Shown here piece after piece: positions 15,803 to 23,760 of a DNA stretch of 64,000 nucleotides (its first letter is position 1; every line of letters starts with the position of its first letter). Made by a program: the position numbers and the translations under genes. A model generated the notes under the pieces. It was not told the origin of the DNA. It worked only from the letters and a program-made list of their open reading frames with translations, and did no database searches. Origin of the DNA: Hymenobacter sp. DG25A (lineage in GTDB: Bacteria > Bacteroidota > Bacteroidia > Cytophagales > Hymenobacteraceae); NCBI RefSeq assembly GCF_001280305.1, contig NZ_CP012623.1:2108001-2172000 (forward strand), written 5' to 3'.

Positions 15803-18040
15803 ATGTACACTACATCTGACACACCTTACTCTCCTGCTAACGCTTTACCTATTGCACGGCGCCGGTCTTGGCTTGCCCTCGCAATTGTTCTGCTCTTCTC
15901 AGTTAATACAGTTGCTCAAACTTTTCCGTCTGCGGACCGCTGTACGTCCAAGGATCTACAATTGGTAGGAGCCTCACTTACCGGCACTGGCTGCGTCACC
16001 TGTAACCCAGGGGAGCCGCTCATCTCAGTATTAACCTTGTCTATCGACAACACTACGGGCTCTACCCGTACTTCCTTTGCTTTCTGGGGCACACTTGAAA
16101 TCACCCGAATCGTAAATGGTGTATCAACTACCATTACCTCCTCCATAAATGGTTGCAACGGTCCTCTTCCTCCTAATTCTATCAGTTCTTTGCCTTTCGG
16201 TAATATTAGCTACAAATGCGGGGATGCTTTACGGATTACTAACCTATTTCTGGCCTGGACGGATGCCTCCGATAAAAGCAGTTGCCCGCTTAATTCGGCC
16301 AAGATTGCGCCCAAATGCGGCACCTTGCCTTCTATTGAAATTAAAACTGCCCTATCAGCCAGTACTTCCAAATCTGATGTAACTTGTTTTGGAGGCAGCA
16401 ATGGCTCTATCAATCTTAATGTTACGGGCGGCACGCCCCCCTATACTTTTGCTTGGACCGGCACAAACTTGCCTGCTTCACAAGCCACTTCAGAAGACCT
16501 TACGGGGCTGCCAGCTGGAACTTATAATGTTACGGTGACGGATGCTCGTGGCTGTACGACCACTACCTCGGCTACGGTTGGCCAACCTACCTCTCTCCCC
16601 GCCGCGCCTACGCTGGGCGTAGTAAACAATTGTGATAACTCCACGGTGACAGCTACCAATTTGGTAGCGGGCAGCACGCTTACCTGGAGTGATGGTGGCA
16701 CCGGCAACCCGCGCACCGTTACCTCCACAACGGCTCTCACCGTGACCCAAACCGTGAATGGCTGTACCAGCCCAGCCAGTAATTCAGTGACTCCCGCGCC
16801 CAAGCCCACACCAGCGGCACCCGTACTGGGCGTGGTCAATAATTGCGACAATTCTACAGTAACCGCCACTAATCTTGTTGCGGGAAGTACACTGACCTGG
16901 AGCGACGGTGGCTCCGGTAACCCGCGGACTGTAACGTCTACAACGGCGCTAACGGTCAGGCAAACGGTGAATGGCTGTATTAGCCCGGCCAGCAATTCCA
17001 TTACCCCGGCACCTAAACCTACCCCCGCCGCACCTGTGCTGGGCGTAGTAAACAATTGTGATAACTCCACGGTGACAGCCACCAATTTGGTAGCGGGCAG
17101 CACGCTTACCTGGAGTGATGGTGGCACCGGCAACCCGCGCACCGTTACCTCCACAACGGCTCTCACCGTGACCCAAACCGTGAATGGCTGTACCAGCCCA
17201 GCCAGTAATTCAGTGACTCCCGCGCCCAAGCCTACTCCCGGGGCCCCAACTTTGAACGTTGTGAACAACTGCGGCGGTACATCTACTATAACGGCTACTA
17301 ACTACACCGGTACGCTTACCTGGAGTGATGGTGGCAGTGGCAACCCGCGCACCGTATCTTCCAGTTCCGGCTCCCTGACGGTTACACAAACCATCAATGG
17401 CTGCACAAGTCCAGCCAGTAATTCGGCTACCCCTGCACAACGGCCTACTCCACCAGCCCCTGTTGTAACTGTGCAGGAAGCTACGCTGTGCGGAACGCTT
17501 GCCAAACCCACTCTAACAGTCTGCAGTCCGGTTTCGGGCAGCACGTACATTCTGAAGCAACCGAATGAATCTGACAAGCAAATCCTGTTCTCTGGTACGG
17601 ACCCGGTTGTGTTTACGAACCTGGTAGCAGGAAAGGGATTTAGCGTTACGTCTACCAGTTCAGAAGGGTGTATTTCCAGCGCTGCCACGTGCGGTGACCA
17701 GGTCGGCAGCTGCCCGAATTCCCTGACAGCGACCAACCAGGTTCAACAGGCAAGTACCAAAGTGGAGTTACAGCAACGCAGCATCCAAACCGAAGCCTAC
17801 CCCAACCCCACGGGACGGGATGCCACCATTAACTTCTCAGTTCCGCGCAGTGGGCATGTGAAAGTGGATGTGTACAATGCCCTGGGCAGCTACGTGACTA
17901 CGCTGTATGATGGGGATGCCAAAGGCGGTGAAAACAACGCTGTAGTACTGAAGGGGGCGCAACTCCCCACCGGCACTTACTACTACAAAGTCACATCCGA
18001 CGGCAAGACGAAAACCAACCGGATTAGCTTGGTGAAATAA
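15803..18040 (+). CDS. T9SS-secreted surface protein with SprB-like and 71-residue repeats (paralogue A)
   Basis: 745 residues from the ATG at 15803, aligned with the start of the paralogue. Signal peptide ends near SVNTVAQ. Then a Cys-rich head domain shared with paralogue B (CTSKDLQLVGASLTGTGC ... LFLAWTDASDKSSC ... IAPKCG), a SprB-like repeat at about 191-262 (TCFGGSNGSINLNVTGGTPP), four tandem repeats of about 71 residues at about 271-551 (each with TLTWSDGG, GNPRT, QT(V/I)NGC and SPASNS), and a type A T9SS sorting domain from about 660 (YPNPTGRDATINFSV ... GTYYYKV). Adhesin-like role inferred. A terminator follows. Confidence 0.85.
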   Translation: MYTTSDTPYSPANALPIARRRSWLALAIVLLFSVNTVAQTFPSADRCTSKDLQLVGASLTGTGCVTCNPGEPLISVLTLSIDNTTGSTRTSFAFWGTLEITRIVNGVSTTITSSINGCNGPLPPNSISSLPFGNISYKCGDALRITNLFLAWTDASDKSSCPLNSAKIAPKCGTLPSIEIKTALSASTSKSDVTCFGGSNGSINLNVTGGTPPYTFAWTGTNLPASQATSEDLTGLPAGTYNVTVTDARGCTTTTSATVGQPTSLPAAPTLGVVNNCDNSTVTATNLVAGSTLTWSDGGTGNPRTVTSTTALTVTQTVNGCTSPASNSVTPAPKPTPAAPVLGVVNNCDNSTVTATNLVAGSTLTWSDGGSGNPRTVTSTTALTVRQTVNGCISPASNSITPAPKPTPAAPVLGVVNNCDNSTVTATNLVAGSTLTWSDGGTGNPRTVTSTTALTVTQTVNGCTSPASNSVTPAPKPTPGAPTLNVVNNCGGTSTITATNYTGTLTWSDGGSGNPRTVSSSSGSLTVTQTINGCTSPASNSATPAQRPTPPAPVVTVQEATLCGTLAKPTLTVCSPVSGSTYILKQPNESDKQILFSGTDPVVFTNLVAGKGFSVTSTSSEGCISSAATCGDQVGSCPNSLTATNQVQQASTKVELQQRSIQTEAYPNPTGRDATINFSVPRSGHVKVDVYNALGSYVTTLYDGDAKGGENNAVVLKGAQLPTGTYYYKVTSDGKTKTNRISLVK
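16613..17455 (+). repeat. Four tandem ~213-bp coding repeats
   Basis: Units start at 16613, 16826, 17039 and 17252. Units 1 and 3 are identical over 194 bp except for one base (16654 versus 17080). Unit 2 encodes almost the same protein (about 4 of 71 residues differ) with many different synonymous codons. Unit 4 is more diverged. Confidence 0.9.
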
Positions 18041-18064
18041 AGCCTTGAGTTTGTACTTATGAAC

Positions 18065-18097
18065 AAAAAGACCCGTCCCTTGTGGGCGGGTCTTTTT
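18065..18097 (+). terminator. Rho-independent terminator
   Basis: An 11-bp stem AAAAAGACCCG (18065-18075) with its complement (18087-18097), with A and T runs inside the arms. Confidence 0.9.
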
Positions 18098-18693
18098 AGC
18101 ATCCTGCTATACAGCTTCTGAGCTGTTTATAACATTCACTAGTATATATATAAAATATATTGAATATTATTAACAACTTTCTAGTTTCTGTATCTATTTA
18201 TGATTAGATTATACTATTACCAAACAAGGCCCTTCAGGCCCCTTATTACGCTGCTGCCTGAGGGAAATACTGGCCACTGAGGCTAGGTGCCCACCGTGAG
18301 TTTAGACTATGTGATGACGGCATCCTTTATCCAAATGGCTAACAACCCTACTATCTGAGATATTCCCGCTCCCTCTGCTAACAACAAAGCAGTACCTGCC
18401 ACTGGTACTATGCCCTGTTACCGCCGTGCGTCTACGCAGGCTGTCATTAGACAGCCATACTTTCTCCTCTTTCTCGTCTTCCACCAATTCTATAGATCAG
18501 CTAATTAACTGATTGAAAGGTTTCTGGAACTTCATTCCTGTCTGGTAAAAGCCGGTCTAGGCTACCCGCTTTTGCCTACTCACTCCTCTCCGTCCAAGTC
18601 GCGCGCACGTGTTGCGGGAGACTTTTGGTGCGCTGCTTTTCGCAGCAACAAACGCTCGTTGAATTATCAGTAATGTATCTGAAATGCGCAACC
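18098..18693 (+). promoter_or_regulatory. AT-rich promoter region and long leader of surface protein B
   Basis: No convincing gene. AT-rich segment to about 18220, then about 470 bases of leader sharing blocks with the leader of paralogue A (CCACCGTGAGT around 18290; the 18551-18570 block; a run into the ATG beginning TCAGTA and ending GCAACCATG). Confidence 0.45.
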
Positions 18694-20139
18694 ATGAGCT
18701 CTACTTCTCACACACCAATTGCTACAGTAGGCACTATAGCTGGCAGCTGTAGAACAAACCTATTCTCATTTCTCACTTTATTATTAACTGTACTACTTAC
18801 ATCAAGTGCATTTGCACAAACCCCGTCCTTACCTGTCTGTAAAAAGAATAATGGGGCCACTTATCTGCCTCATTGCACCTCCAACGACTTGTCAGTGACA
18901 GGCGCTTTTTTAACGGCGGACCAGTGCTATTGCTCAGATGGCGACAACATTTCAGCTACTTTGAATTTTAAGCTATTCAATAAAACCGGTTCGTTTAGAA
19001 CTTCTTTCGCCTTCTTCGCCATTCTGGAAAGCACGGATTCAGAAGGAAATGTCTCAAAACAATATATAACCAGGTGCAAGAGTGGCGTACCGGGTGGGTC
19101 AGAATCTATTATTTCTTTTGATGACCCTATTTCAGTAGAGTGCGGCGCATCTCTGAAACTCACTAATGTCTATCTGGCATGGACCGATGCTTCTGATAGA
19201 AGAGTGTGCGACCTTGCTTTTTGTGATATCGCACCAAAGTGCGGCAAACCCCTGGATATTACTATTACCTCTCTCCTGACTGCCGATGTAGAGGCTACTG
19301 CTTCCTGCGATAATTCGCCAACAGGTAGTCTTGCTATAACGCCATCCGGGGGTACTTCTCCCTATGATATTCTTGTGAAGGACTCCAATGGAGGTACTGT
19401 TGCTACGTACACAAATGTTACTGGTACGCAAACCATTGAAGATCTTGCTGCCGACGATTACTCTATCAGCGTAACGGATGCTGCTACTCCTGAAAACTGC
19501 ACGTATAATACCACAAAATCTGTAAGCAGTATAGCTTGCTGCGTGGCTCCTGACAAACCAGCAATCTGCCAGACGCCTGCAGACCTCTGTGGTGATGGCA
19601 AAATTTCGCTGACTATTTCTAATGCTGTAGTAGGAGATTGGTACATTGTCTTCCAAGGCACAACCAAAGATTCCATACAAGCCGAGAGTAGCACCATTAC
19701 ATTCAACGGCTTAACGCCCGGAGGTAAAATAAGGGTATATGGGGTTGATGTTAAGAATGGTACCCGTTGCAAAGGGCCGGAGGCTAATTGTGATAATACT
19801 ACCATCGGAACTTGCTCAGCTGACTTCAGCGCACGTTCTTCCAGCAGTGCCCAAACCTTGGCTCCCACCAAGCAGCGCAATATCCGGACTGAAGTGTACC
19901 CCAACCCCACCGGACGCGATGCTACCATTAACTTCTCCGTACCGAAGAGCGGGCACGTGCTGGTGCGCGTCTACAATGCCCTCGGTGAGCCGGTAGCTAC
20001 ACTACTTGACGGCGAAGTGAAAGGTGGTGAAAACCGAGCCTTGGTCTTCAGGGGAGACAAATTGCCTTCCGGCACCTACTACTACAAGGTAACGGCCAAT
20101 GGCAAAACCAAAACCAACCGCATCAGCCTCTCGAAATAA
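18694..20139 (+). CDS. T9SS-secreted surface protein (paralogue B)
   Basis: 481 residues from the ATG at 18694. Signal peptide ends at TSSAFAQ. The head domain matches paralogue A (CTSNDLSVTGAFLTADQC, TGSFRTSFAFFAILES, YLAWTDASDRRVC, IAPKCG). A SprB-like segment follows at about 210-300 (CDNSPTGSLAITPSGGTSPY), then a short Cys-containing domain (CCVAPDKPAICQTP ... GDWYIVFQG), and a type A T9SS sorting domain nearly identical to that of A (TEVYPNPTGRDATINFSVPK, GTYYYKV). It lacks the 71-residue repeats. A tandem duplicate of A is the simplest reading. Confidence 0.83.
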   Translation: MSSTSHTPIATVGTIAGSCRTNLFSFLTLLLTVLLTSSAFAQTPSLPVCKKNNGATYLPHCTSNDLSVTGAFLTADQCYCSDGDNISATLNFKLFNKTGSFRTSFAFFAILESTDSEGNVSKQYITRCKSGVPGGSESIISFDDPISVECGASLKLTNVYLAWTDASDRRVCDLAFCDIAPKCGKPLDITITSLLTADVEATASCDNSPTGSLAITPSGGTSPYDILVKDSNGGTVATYTNVTGTQTIEDLAADDYSISVTDAATPENCTYNTTKSVSSIACCVAPDKPAICQTPADLCGDGKISLTISNAVVGDWYIVFQGTTKDSIQAESSTITFNGLTPGGKIRVYGVDVKNGTRCKGPEANCDNTTIGTCSADFSARSSSSAQTLAPTKQRNIRTEVYPNPTGRDATINFSVPKSGHVLVRVYNALGEPVATLLDGEVKGGENRALVFRGDKLPSGTYYYKVTANGKTKTNRISLSK

Positions 20140-20161
20140 GGCTTTCCGGTTATGTATACGC

Positions 20162-20193
20162 AAAAAGGCCTACCCAAACGGGTAGGCCTTTTT
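20162..20193 (+). terminator. Rho-independent terminator
   Basis: A 14-bp perfect stem (20162-20175 with 20180-20193), AAAC loop, A-rich start and T-rich end. Confidence 0.93.
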
Positions 20194-20256
20194 TGTAGGG
20201 CACTGGCCGGTACCCATGCCACACGGTGTTGGGCTTTTGGCTACTTTGCCGCTCGC

Positions 20257-21543
20257 ATGAAGCACTTCTCCCGCAACCTCACCTTTCAGGTACTTTCTGC
20301 CATTGCGCTGGGCATTCTGGTAGGCGCGCTGTTTCCTACCTTGGGCGCGGCGCTCAAACCCATCGGCGACGTTTTTATCAGCCTGATTAAAATGCTGATT
20401 GCGCCCATCATCTTCCTCACGGTGGTGCTGGGCATTGGCAGCATCGGCAACCTGAAAAAAGTGGGCCGGGTGGGCGGCAAGGCGCTGCTGTATTTTGAGT
20501 TGATTACTACCCTGGCCCTGGTTATTGGAGTGGTGGCGGCCAACCTGGTGCAGCCCGGCGCGGGCATTGATACCAGTACCGTAACCACCCGCGCGGAGGA
20601 AACCCGACAGTTCAGTGAAAAAGCGGCCGGCATGGATTGGGTGGCCTTTTTCACGCACATAGTGCCGGAGAATCTGGTGGGCGCTTTTACCGGCGGTGAT
20701 GTGCTTCAGGTGTTGCTGGTGGCCGTGCTGTTTGGGTTTGCGCTTTCCCGCGTGAGCACCACTGTAAGCGCGCCGCTTATTTCCACCTTTGAGCGCCTGA
20801 GCCACGTGCTGTTTGGCATGCTGGGCATGATTATGAAACTGGCTCCGCTGGGCGCTTTCGGGGGCATGGCTTACACCATTGGCAAGTACGGCCTGCACAC
20901 GCTATTGCCACTGGCCAAGCTGATGGGCGCCGTGTACCTGACCATGGCCATATTCATTTTTGGAGTGCTGGGCGCGGTGGCGCGCTACTACAAGTTCAGC
21001 CTGTGGCGGCTGCTGGGTTTCATCAAAGAAGAGCTGCTGATTGTACTGGGCACGTCCTCGTCCGAGTCGGCGCTGCCGCGGCTGATTGACAAGCTGGAGG
21101 CGTATGGCTGCTCCCGGTCGGTGGCGGGTCTGGTAATTCCCACGGGCTATTCCTTTAACTTGGATGGTACCACCATTTACCTTTCCATGGCCAGCATTTT
21201 TCTGGCGCAGGCCTTTCATATTCCGCTCACGCTGGGGCAGCAGCTGACCATTATTGGCATTCTGATGCTGACCAGCAAGGGCGCGGCGGGCGTTACGGGT
21301 TCGGGGTTTGTGGTGCTGGCCTCCACGCTGGCGGCCACCAAAGTTATTCCGGTAGAAGGCATGGCCCTGCTGCTGGGCGTGGATCGTTTTATGTCCGAGG
21401 CGCGGGCCATTACCAACATCATCGGCAACGCAGTAGCTACAGTGGTCATTGCCAAAAGCGAAAATGAGTTTGATGAAGCCAAGAACCGGGCGGCGCTGGC
21501 CGGGCGGGTACACGCCGAGTCGGATGTGCTGGTGAATCAGTAA
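20257..21543 (+). CDS. dctA: Dicarboxylate/amino acid:cation symporter
   Basis: 428 residues from the ATG at 20257; the longer frame upstream runs through the preceding terminator and is rejected. DAACS family: eight membrane segments plus re-entrant loops, with serine-rich LGTSSSESALPRLIDKLE, PTGYSFNLDGTTIYLSMA, TSKGAAGVTGSGFVVLAS and VDRFMSEARAITNIIGNAVA. These favour the DctA branch (fumarate, malate, succinate uptake with cations) over GltP, although specificity is not proven. Single gene with its own upstream region. Confidence 0.9.
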   Translation: MKHFSRNLTFQVLSAIALGILVGALFPTLGAALKPIGDVFISLIKMLIAPIIFLTVVLGIGSIGNLKKVGRVGGKALLYFELITTLALVIGVVAANLVQPGAGIDTSTVTTRAEETRQFSEKAAGMDWVAFFTHIVPENLVGAFTGGDVLQVLLVAVLFGFALSRVSTTVSAPLISTFERLSHVLFGMLGMIMKLAPLGAFGGMAYTIGKYGLHTLLPLAKLMGAVYLTMAIFIFGVLGAVARYYKFSLWRLLGFIKEELLIVLGTSSSESALPRLIDKLEAYGCSRSVAGLVIPTGYSFNLDGTTIYLSMASIFLAQAFHIPLTLGQQLTIIGILMLTSKGAAGVTGSGFVVLASTLAATKVIPVEGMALLLGVDRFMSEARAITNIIGNAVATVVIAKSENEFDEAKNRAALAGRVHAESDVLVNQ

Positions 21544-21624
21544 CGGGCCGCTCCGGCCCCCGCAGGCTGGCCGGGAACTAGTCCTGGCCCGGCTGGTGTA
21601 GCATATAGTCCACCTTCTTGCTCT

Positions 21625-22173
21625 ATGCCCACCCTCTCCCCCGACCTGCGCAAAGCGCTGCTTAACCTGCCTCAAAAAGAAAAAGACCAGCTTCTCACGC
21701 GTCTCGTGGCGCAGGATGCCGTCCTCACCGAGCAGCTGGCCTTCCGCCTGCTGGAAGGCGACGACGCCCTGGAAGACCGGCGCCTCCGCCTGCGCACGCA
21801 GGTAGACGACCCGGTGCGTGGCTACCACCAAACCCCTAACGACCTGCTGGTAGTGGTGCGGCAGTTGCAGGCGCGCCTCGCCTATCACACCAAAATCACC
21901 GGCGACCTGATGGGCGAGGTAGAGCTGAGCGTGCGGCTGCTGACCAACGTATTTCAGCACCAGCCCGCGGCCGTAGCGCGCCTGCACGGACCCACTCAGC
22001 CGCTGCTCACTCACCTGGCCCGTCGCACCCACGAGACCCTGCAGCAAACCGCCAAACTGCACGAAGACTACCTGGTAGAGCTGGCCCCGGCCATTGATGA
22101 GCTGCTGCAGCATTTGTACCAGTCGGCGGCAGCACCGCTGGCCCGGGAGCTGGGTATTCCGGTGAAATGGTGA
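21625..22173 (+). CDS. Helical protein of unknown function
   Basis: 182 residues, soluble, almost wholly alpha-helical and leucine-rich (LLNLPQKEKDQLLTRLVAQD, PNDLLVVVRQLQARLAYHTK, ELSVRLLTNVFQHQ). No signal or membrane segment. I do not recognise the family. It ends GIPVKW within a GGTGAAATGG repeat that continues after the stop. Confidence 0.72.
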   Translation: MPTLSPDLRKALLNLPQKEKDQLLTRLVAQDAVLTEQLAFRLLEGDDALEDRRLRLRTQVDDPVRGYHQTPNDLLVVVRQLQARLAYHTKITGDLMGEVELSVRLLTNVFQHQPAAVARLHGPTQPLLTHLARRTHETLQQTAKLHEDYLVELAPAIDELLQHLYQSAAAPLARELGIPVKW

Positions 22174-22271
22174 GCTGGTGAAATGGTGTGTTGGTGAGTT
22201 AGTTGTTCCGCTTGCACCACCGGCGCAGTTAGAAAAACAAACTCACCATCTCACTAACTCGCCATTTCACC
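22161..22271. repeat. GGTGA-rich imperfect inverted repeat between convergent genes
   Basis: GGTGAAATGGTG occurs at 22161-22172 and 22177-22188, and its complement CCATTTCACC at 22262-22271. The arms 22177-22198 and 22250-22271 pair at about 19 of 22 positions. It overlaps the end of the + gene and stops just before the end of the - gene; no T run. Confidence 0.55.
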
Positions 22272-22273
22272 AC

Positions 22274-22738
22274 CTATTCCAGGGCGCGGAAGGTAATGGG
22301 CATGGTATAGCTAACCCACACGGGTTTTCCTTTGATAGTACCGGGCGTCCACCAGGGCATAATGCGCACTAGGCGCAAAGCTTCTTCATCCAGACCATAA
22401 CCCAGGCCTTTTACCACCTGCGCGTCGCGGATGCGTCCCACTTCATCCACTATAAACCGAACGTGCACTTTCCCCGCAACGCCCCGGGCGAGAGCCTGCT
22501 CGGGGTAGTGGGCCTTCTCACGCATAAACTGCTGAAAGCCCCGCTCACCGCCCGGAAAGGCGGGCATTTGGTCGGCCATCAGATACACAACGGGAGAAGC
22601 CGGCGGCGGGGTTGCTTCCTCGGCGGGTTGCGCCCCCGGGGTGTTGGTTGCTAGTGTCACCATAGATTTTGATTTCTGAGCGCGCAGCTTGCCCGCACAG
22701 CCCAGCACTAGTAAGAGCAGAATAGAATACCGACGCAT
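22274..22738 (-). CDS. Secreted protein with TonB C-terminal domain
   Basis: 154 residues. The N-terminus MRRYSILLLLVLGCAGKLRA is an export signal (either lipobox LVLGC or cleavage at LRAQ), not the membrane anchor plus Pro-rich arm of a true TonB. The rest is a TonB C-terminal domain: QMPAFPGGERGFQQFMREKA, ARGVAGKVHVRFIVDEVGRI, QVVKGLGYGLDEEALRLVR, MPWWTPGTIKGKPVWVSYT. Such soluble TonB-like proteins are common in Bacteroidota and their role is unclear. A perfect -7 box lies 29 bases upstream. Confidence 0.87.
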   Translation of the reverse strand: MRRYSILLLLVLGCAGKLRAQKSKSMVTLATNTPGAQPAEEATPPPASPVVYLMADQMPAFPGGERGFQQFMREKAHYPEQALARGVAGKVHVRFIVDEVGRIRDAQVVKGLGYGLDEEALRLVRIMPWWTPGTIKGKPVWVSYTMPITFRALE

Positions 22739-22767
22739 AGGCCCAAGTGCTTGGTTTAGAGACGGGG

Positions 22768-22775
22768 CAAAGCTA
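22768..22775 (-). promoter_or_regulatory. -7 box TAGCTTTG
   Basis: Perfect TAnnTTTG on the minus strand, 29 bases before the TonB-like gene start. Confidence 0.55.
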
Positions 22776-22900
22776 GAGGCCCGCCAGGAGGCGGGAGTTA
22801 ACGGGGTATTATGGTTCTGTTGTGATTAAGTTGACTGGTGTTCAGGCATCTTTTCCACCGAAAACACAGTACGTGCAGTAACGGTCCATATTCAGCTGCC

Positions 22901-23227
22901 ATGTCTTATCCGCCCTCCCCCAACCATATGCGCGTACCAGAAAACCTCTCCGACGCAGACCTGCGCCAGGCGCTGGAGGAGCTGGACAGCAAAATCAAAA
23001 CCCTGCGCAACCGCGCCCACGCCACCACCGCCAACTCCCCGCACACCTACCACGAGCATATTGCCGCCCTGGAGGTGAAACGTGCCAAACTGGTAGCGCA
23101 ACTGGGCCCCGCCCCGGCTGCCAGCGCCACTTCCTCAGCCACCAGCAACGATACCGACCGCAGCGCCTGGGACGAAATCTGGCGCGGCATTGAAAACCTG
23201 CGCGAGGATTTGCGCCACATTATCTAG
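22901..23227 (+). CDS. Small coiled-coil protein, unknown
   Basis: 108 residues from the ATG at 22901. A central helical hairpin with heptad-like spacing (LRQALEELDSKIKTLRNRAH and HIAALEVKRAKLVAQLG), an Ala/Ser/Thr linker, and a terminal charged helix (WRGIENLREDLRHII). Probably a soluble oligomerising protein; no named family recognised. Confidence 0.65.
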   Translation: MSYPPSPNHMRVPENLSDADLRQALEELDSKIKTLRNRAHATTANSPHTYHEHIAALEVKRAKLVAQLGPAPAASATSSATSNDTDRSAWDEIWRGIENLREDLRHII

Positions 23228-23249
23228 TAAATCAGCAAGTTCCCTTACG

Positions 23250-23286
23250 GCAAGCGCCTGCTTTTCTTGAAAAAGCAGGCGCTTGC
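23250..23286. terminator. Perfect 16-bp stem-loop without U tail
   Basis: Arms 23250-23265 and 23271-23286, loop CTTGA. The T and A tracts lie at the top of the stem rather than after it, so this is an unusual terminator or a processing signal. Confidence 0.5.
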
Positions 23287-23431
23287 TGCGTGTACAAAAC
23301 CTTGGCTATCAGACAGTATATGGGTTTACAGATTCTTAAAAACAGGGCAAAAAAACATCCTTTCACTTTCAGAATCAGTACAAAGAGCATCTGCCAGCCC
23401 TTGCGGGCCGCTCACCTTTCATCTTACCGCT

Positions 23432-23668
23432 ATGCGTTATACAACTTCTTCTCTACTAATTGGCCTGCTCCTGCTGGGCGCTTCCTGCACACAGGATAAA
23501 GTCCTCCAAAACCCACGCAACTACGCCACCGATTCCCCTCCCAGGCGGGATAACAACAAGGCAAAATCCAGAAAAGAACCGGTTAATATCGGTCTGGGCA
23601 TTGATTTGAACGCTAAAAACCCTCAGAAATTCAAAACAGTGAAAGCCCCGCGCAAATACAAATATTAA
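23432..23668 (+). CDS. Small lipoprotein, unknown
   Basis: 78 residues from the ATG at 23432: lipoprotein signal MRYTTSSLLIGLLLLGASC (Cys19), then a short, basic mature part (KAKSRKEP, KTVKAPRKYKY). No domain recognised. The earlier in-frame stretch has no signal and is ignored. A terminator follows. Confidence 0.72.
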   Translation: MRYTTSSLLIGLLLLGASCTQDKVLQNPRNYATDSPPRRDNNKAKSRKEPVNIGLGIDLNAKNPQKFKTVKAPRKYKY

Positions 23669-23706
23669 ACACGGCATCACGATAACACGGAATGCCGTAT
23701 TACAAT

Positions 23707-23740
23707 AAAAAGGCCCTGACTTACCAGTCAGGGCCTTTTT
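23707..23740. terminator. Bidirectional terminator
   Basis: A 14-bp perfect stem (23707-23720 with 23727-23740), 6-base loop, between the + lipoprotein gene and the - paaN gene. Confidence 0.92.
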
Positions 23741-23760
23741 ATTGATGTAGTAACTGAGCT

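Noticed and set aside
16613..17455. Possible CRISPR array from the regular repeats
   Set aside because: The repeats are about 213 bp, coding and in frame, with no spacers.
20152..20256. Longer start for dctA
   Set aside because: It would translate through the terminator of the previous gene; the ATG at 20257 gives the family N-terminus.
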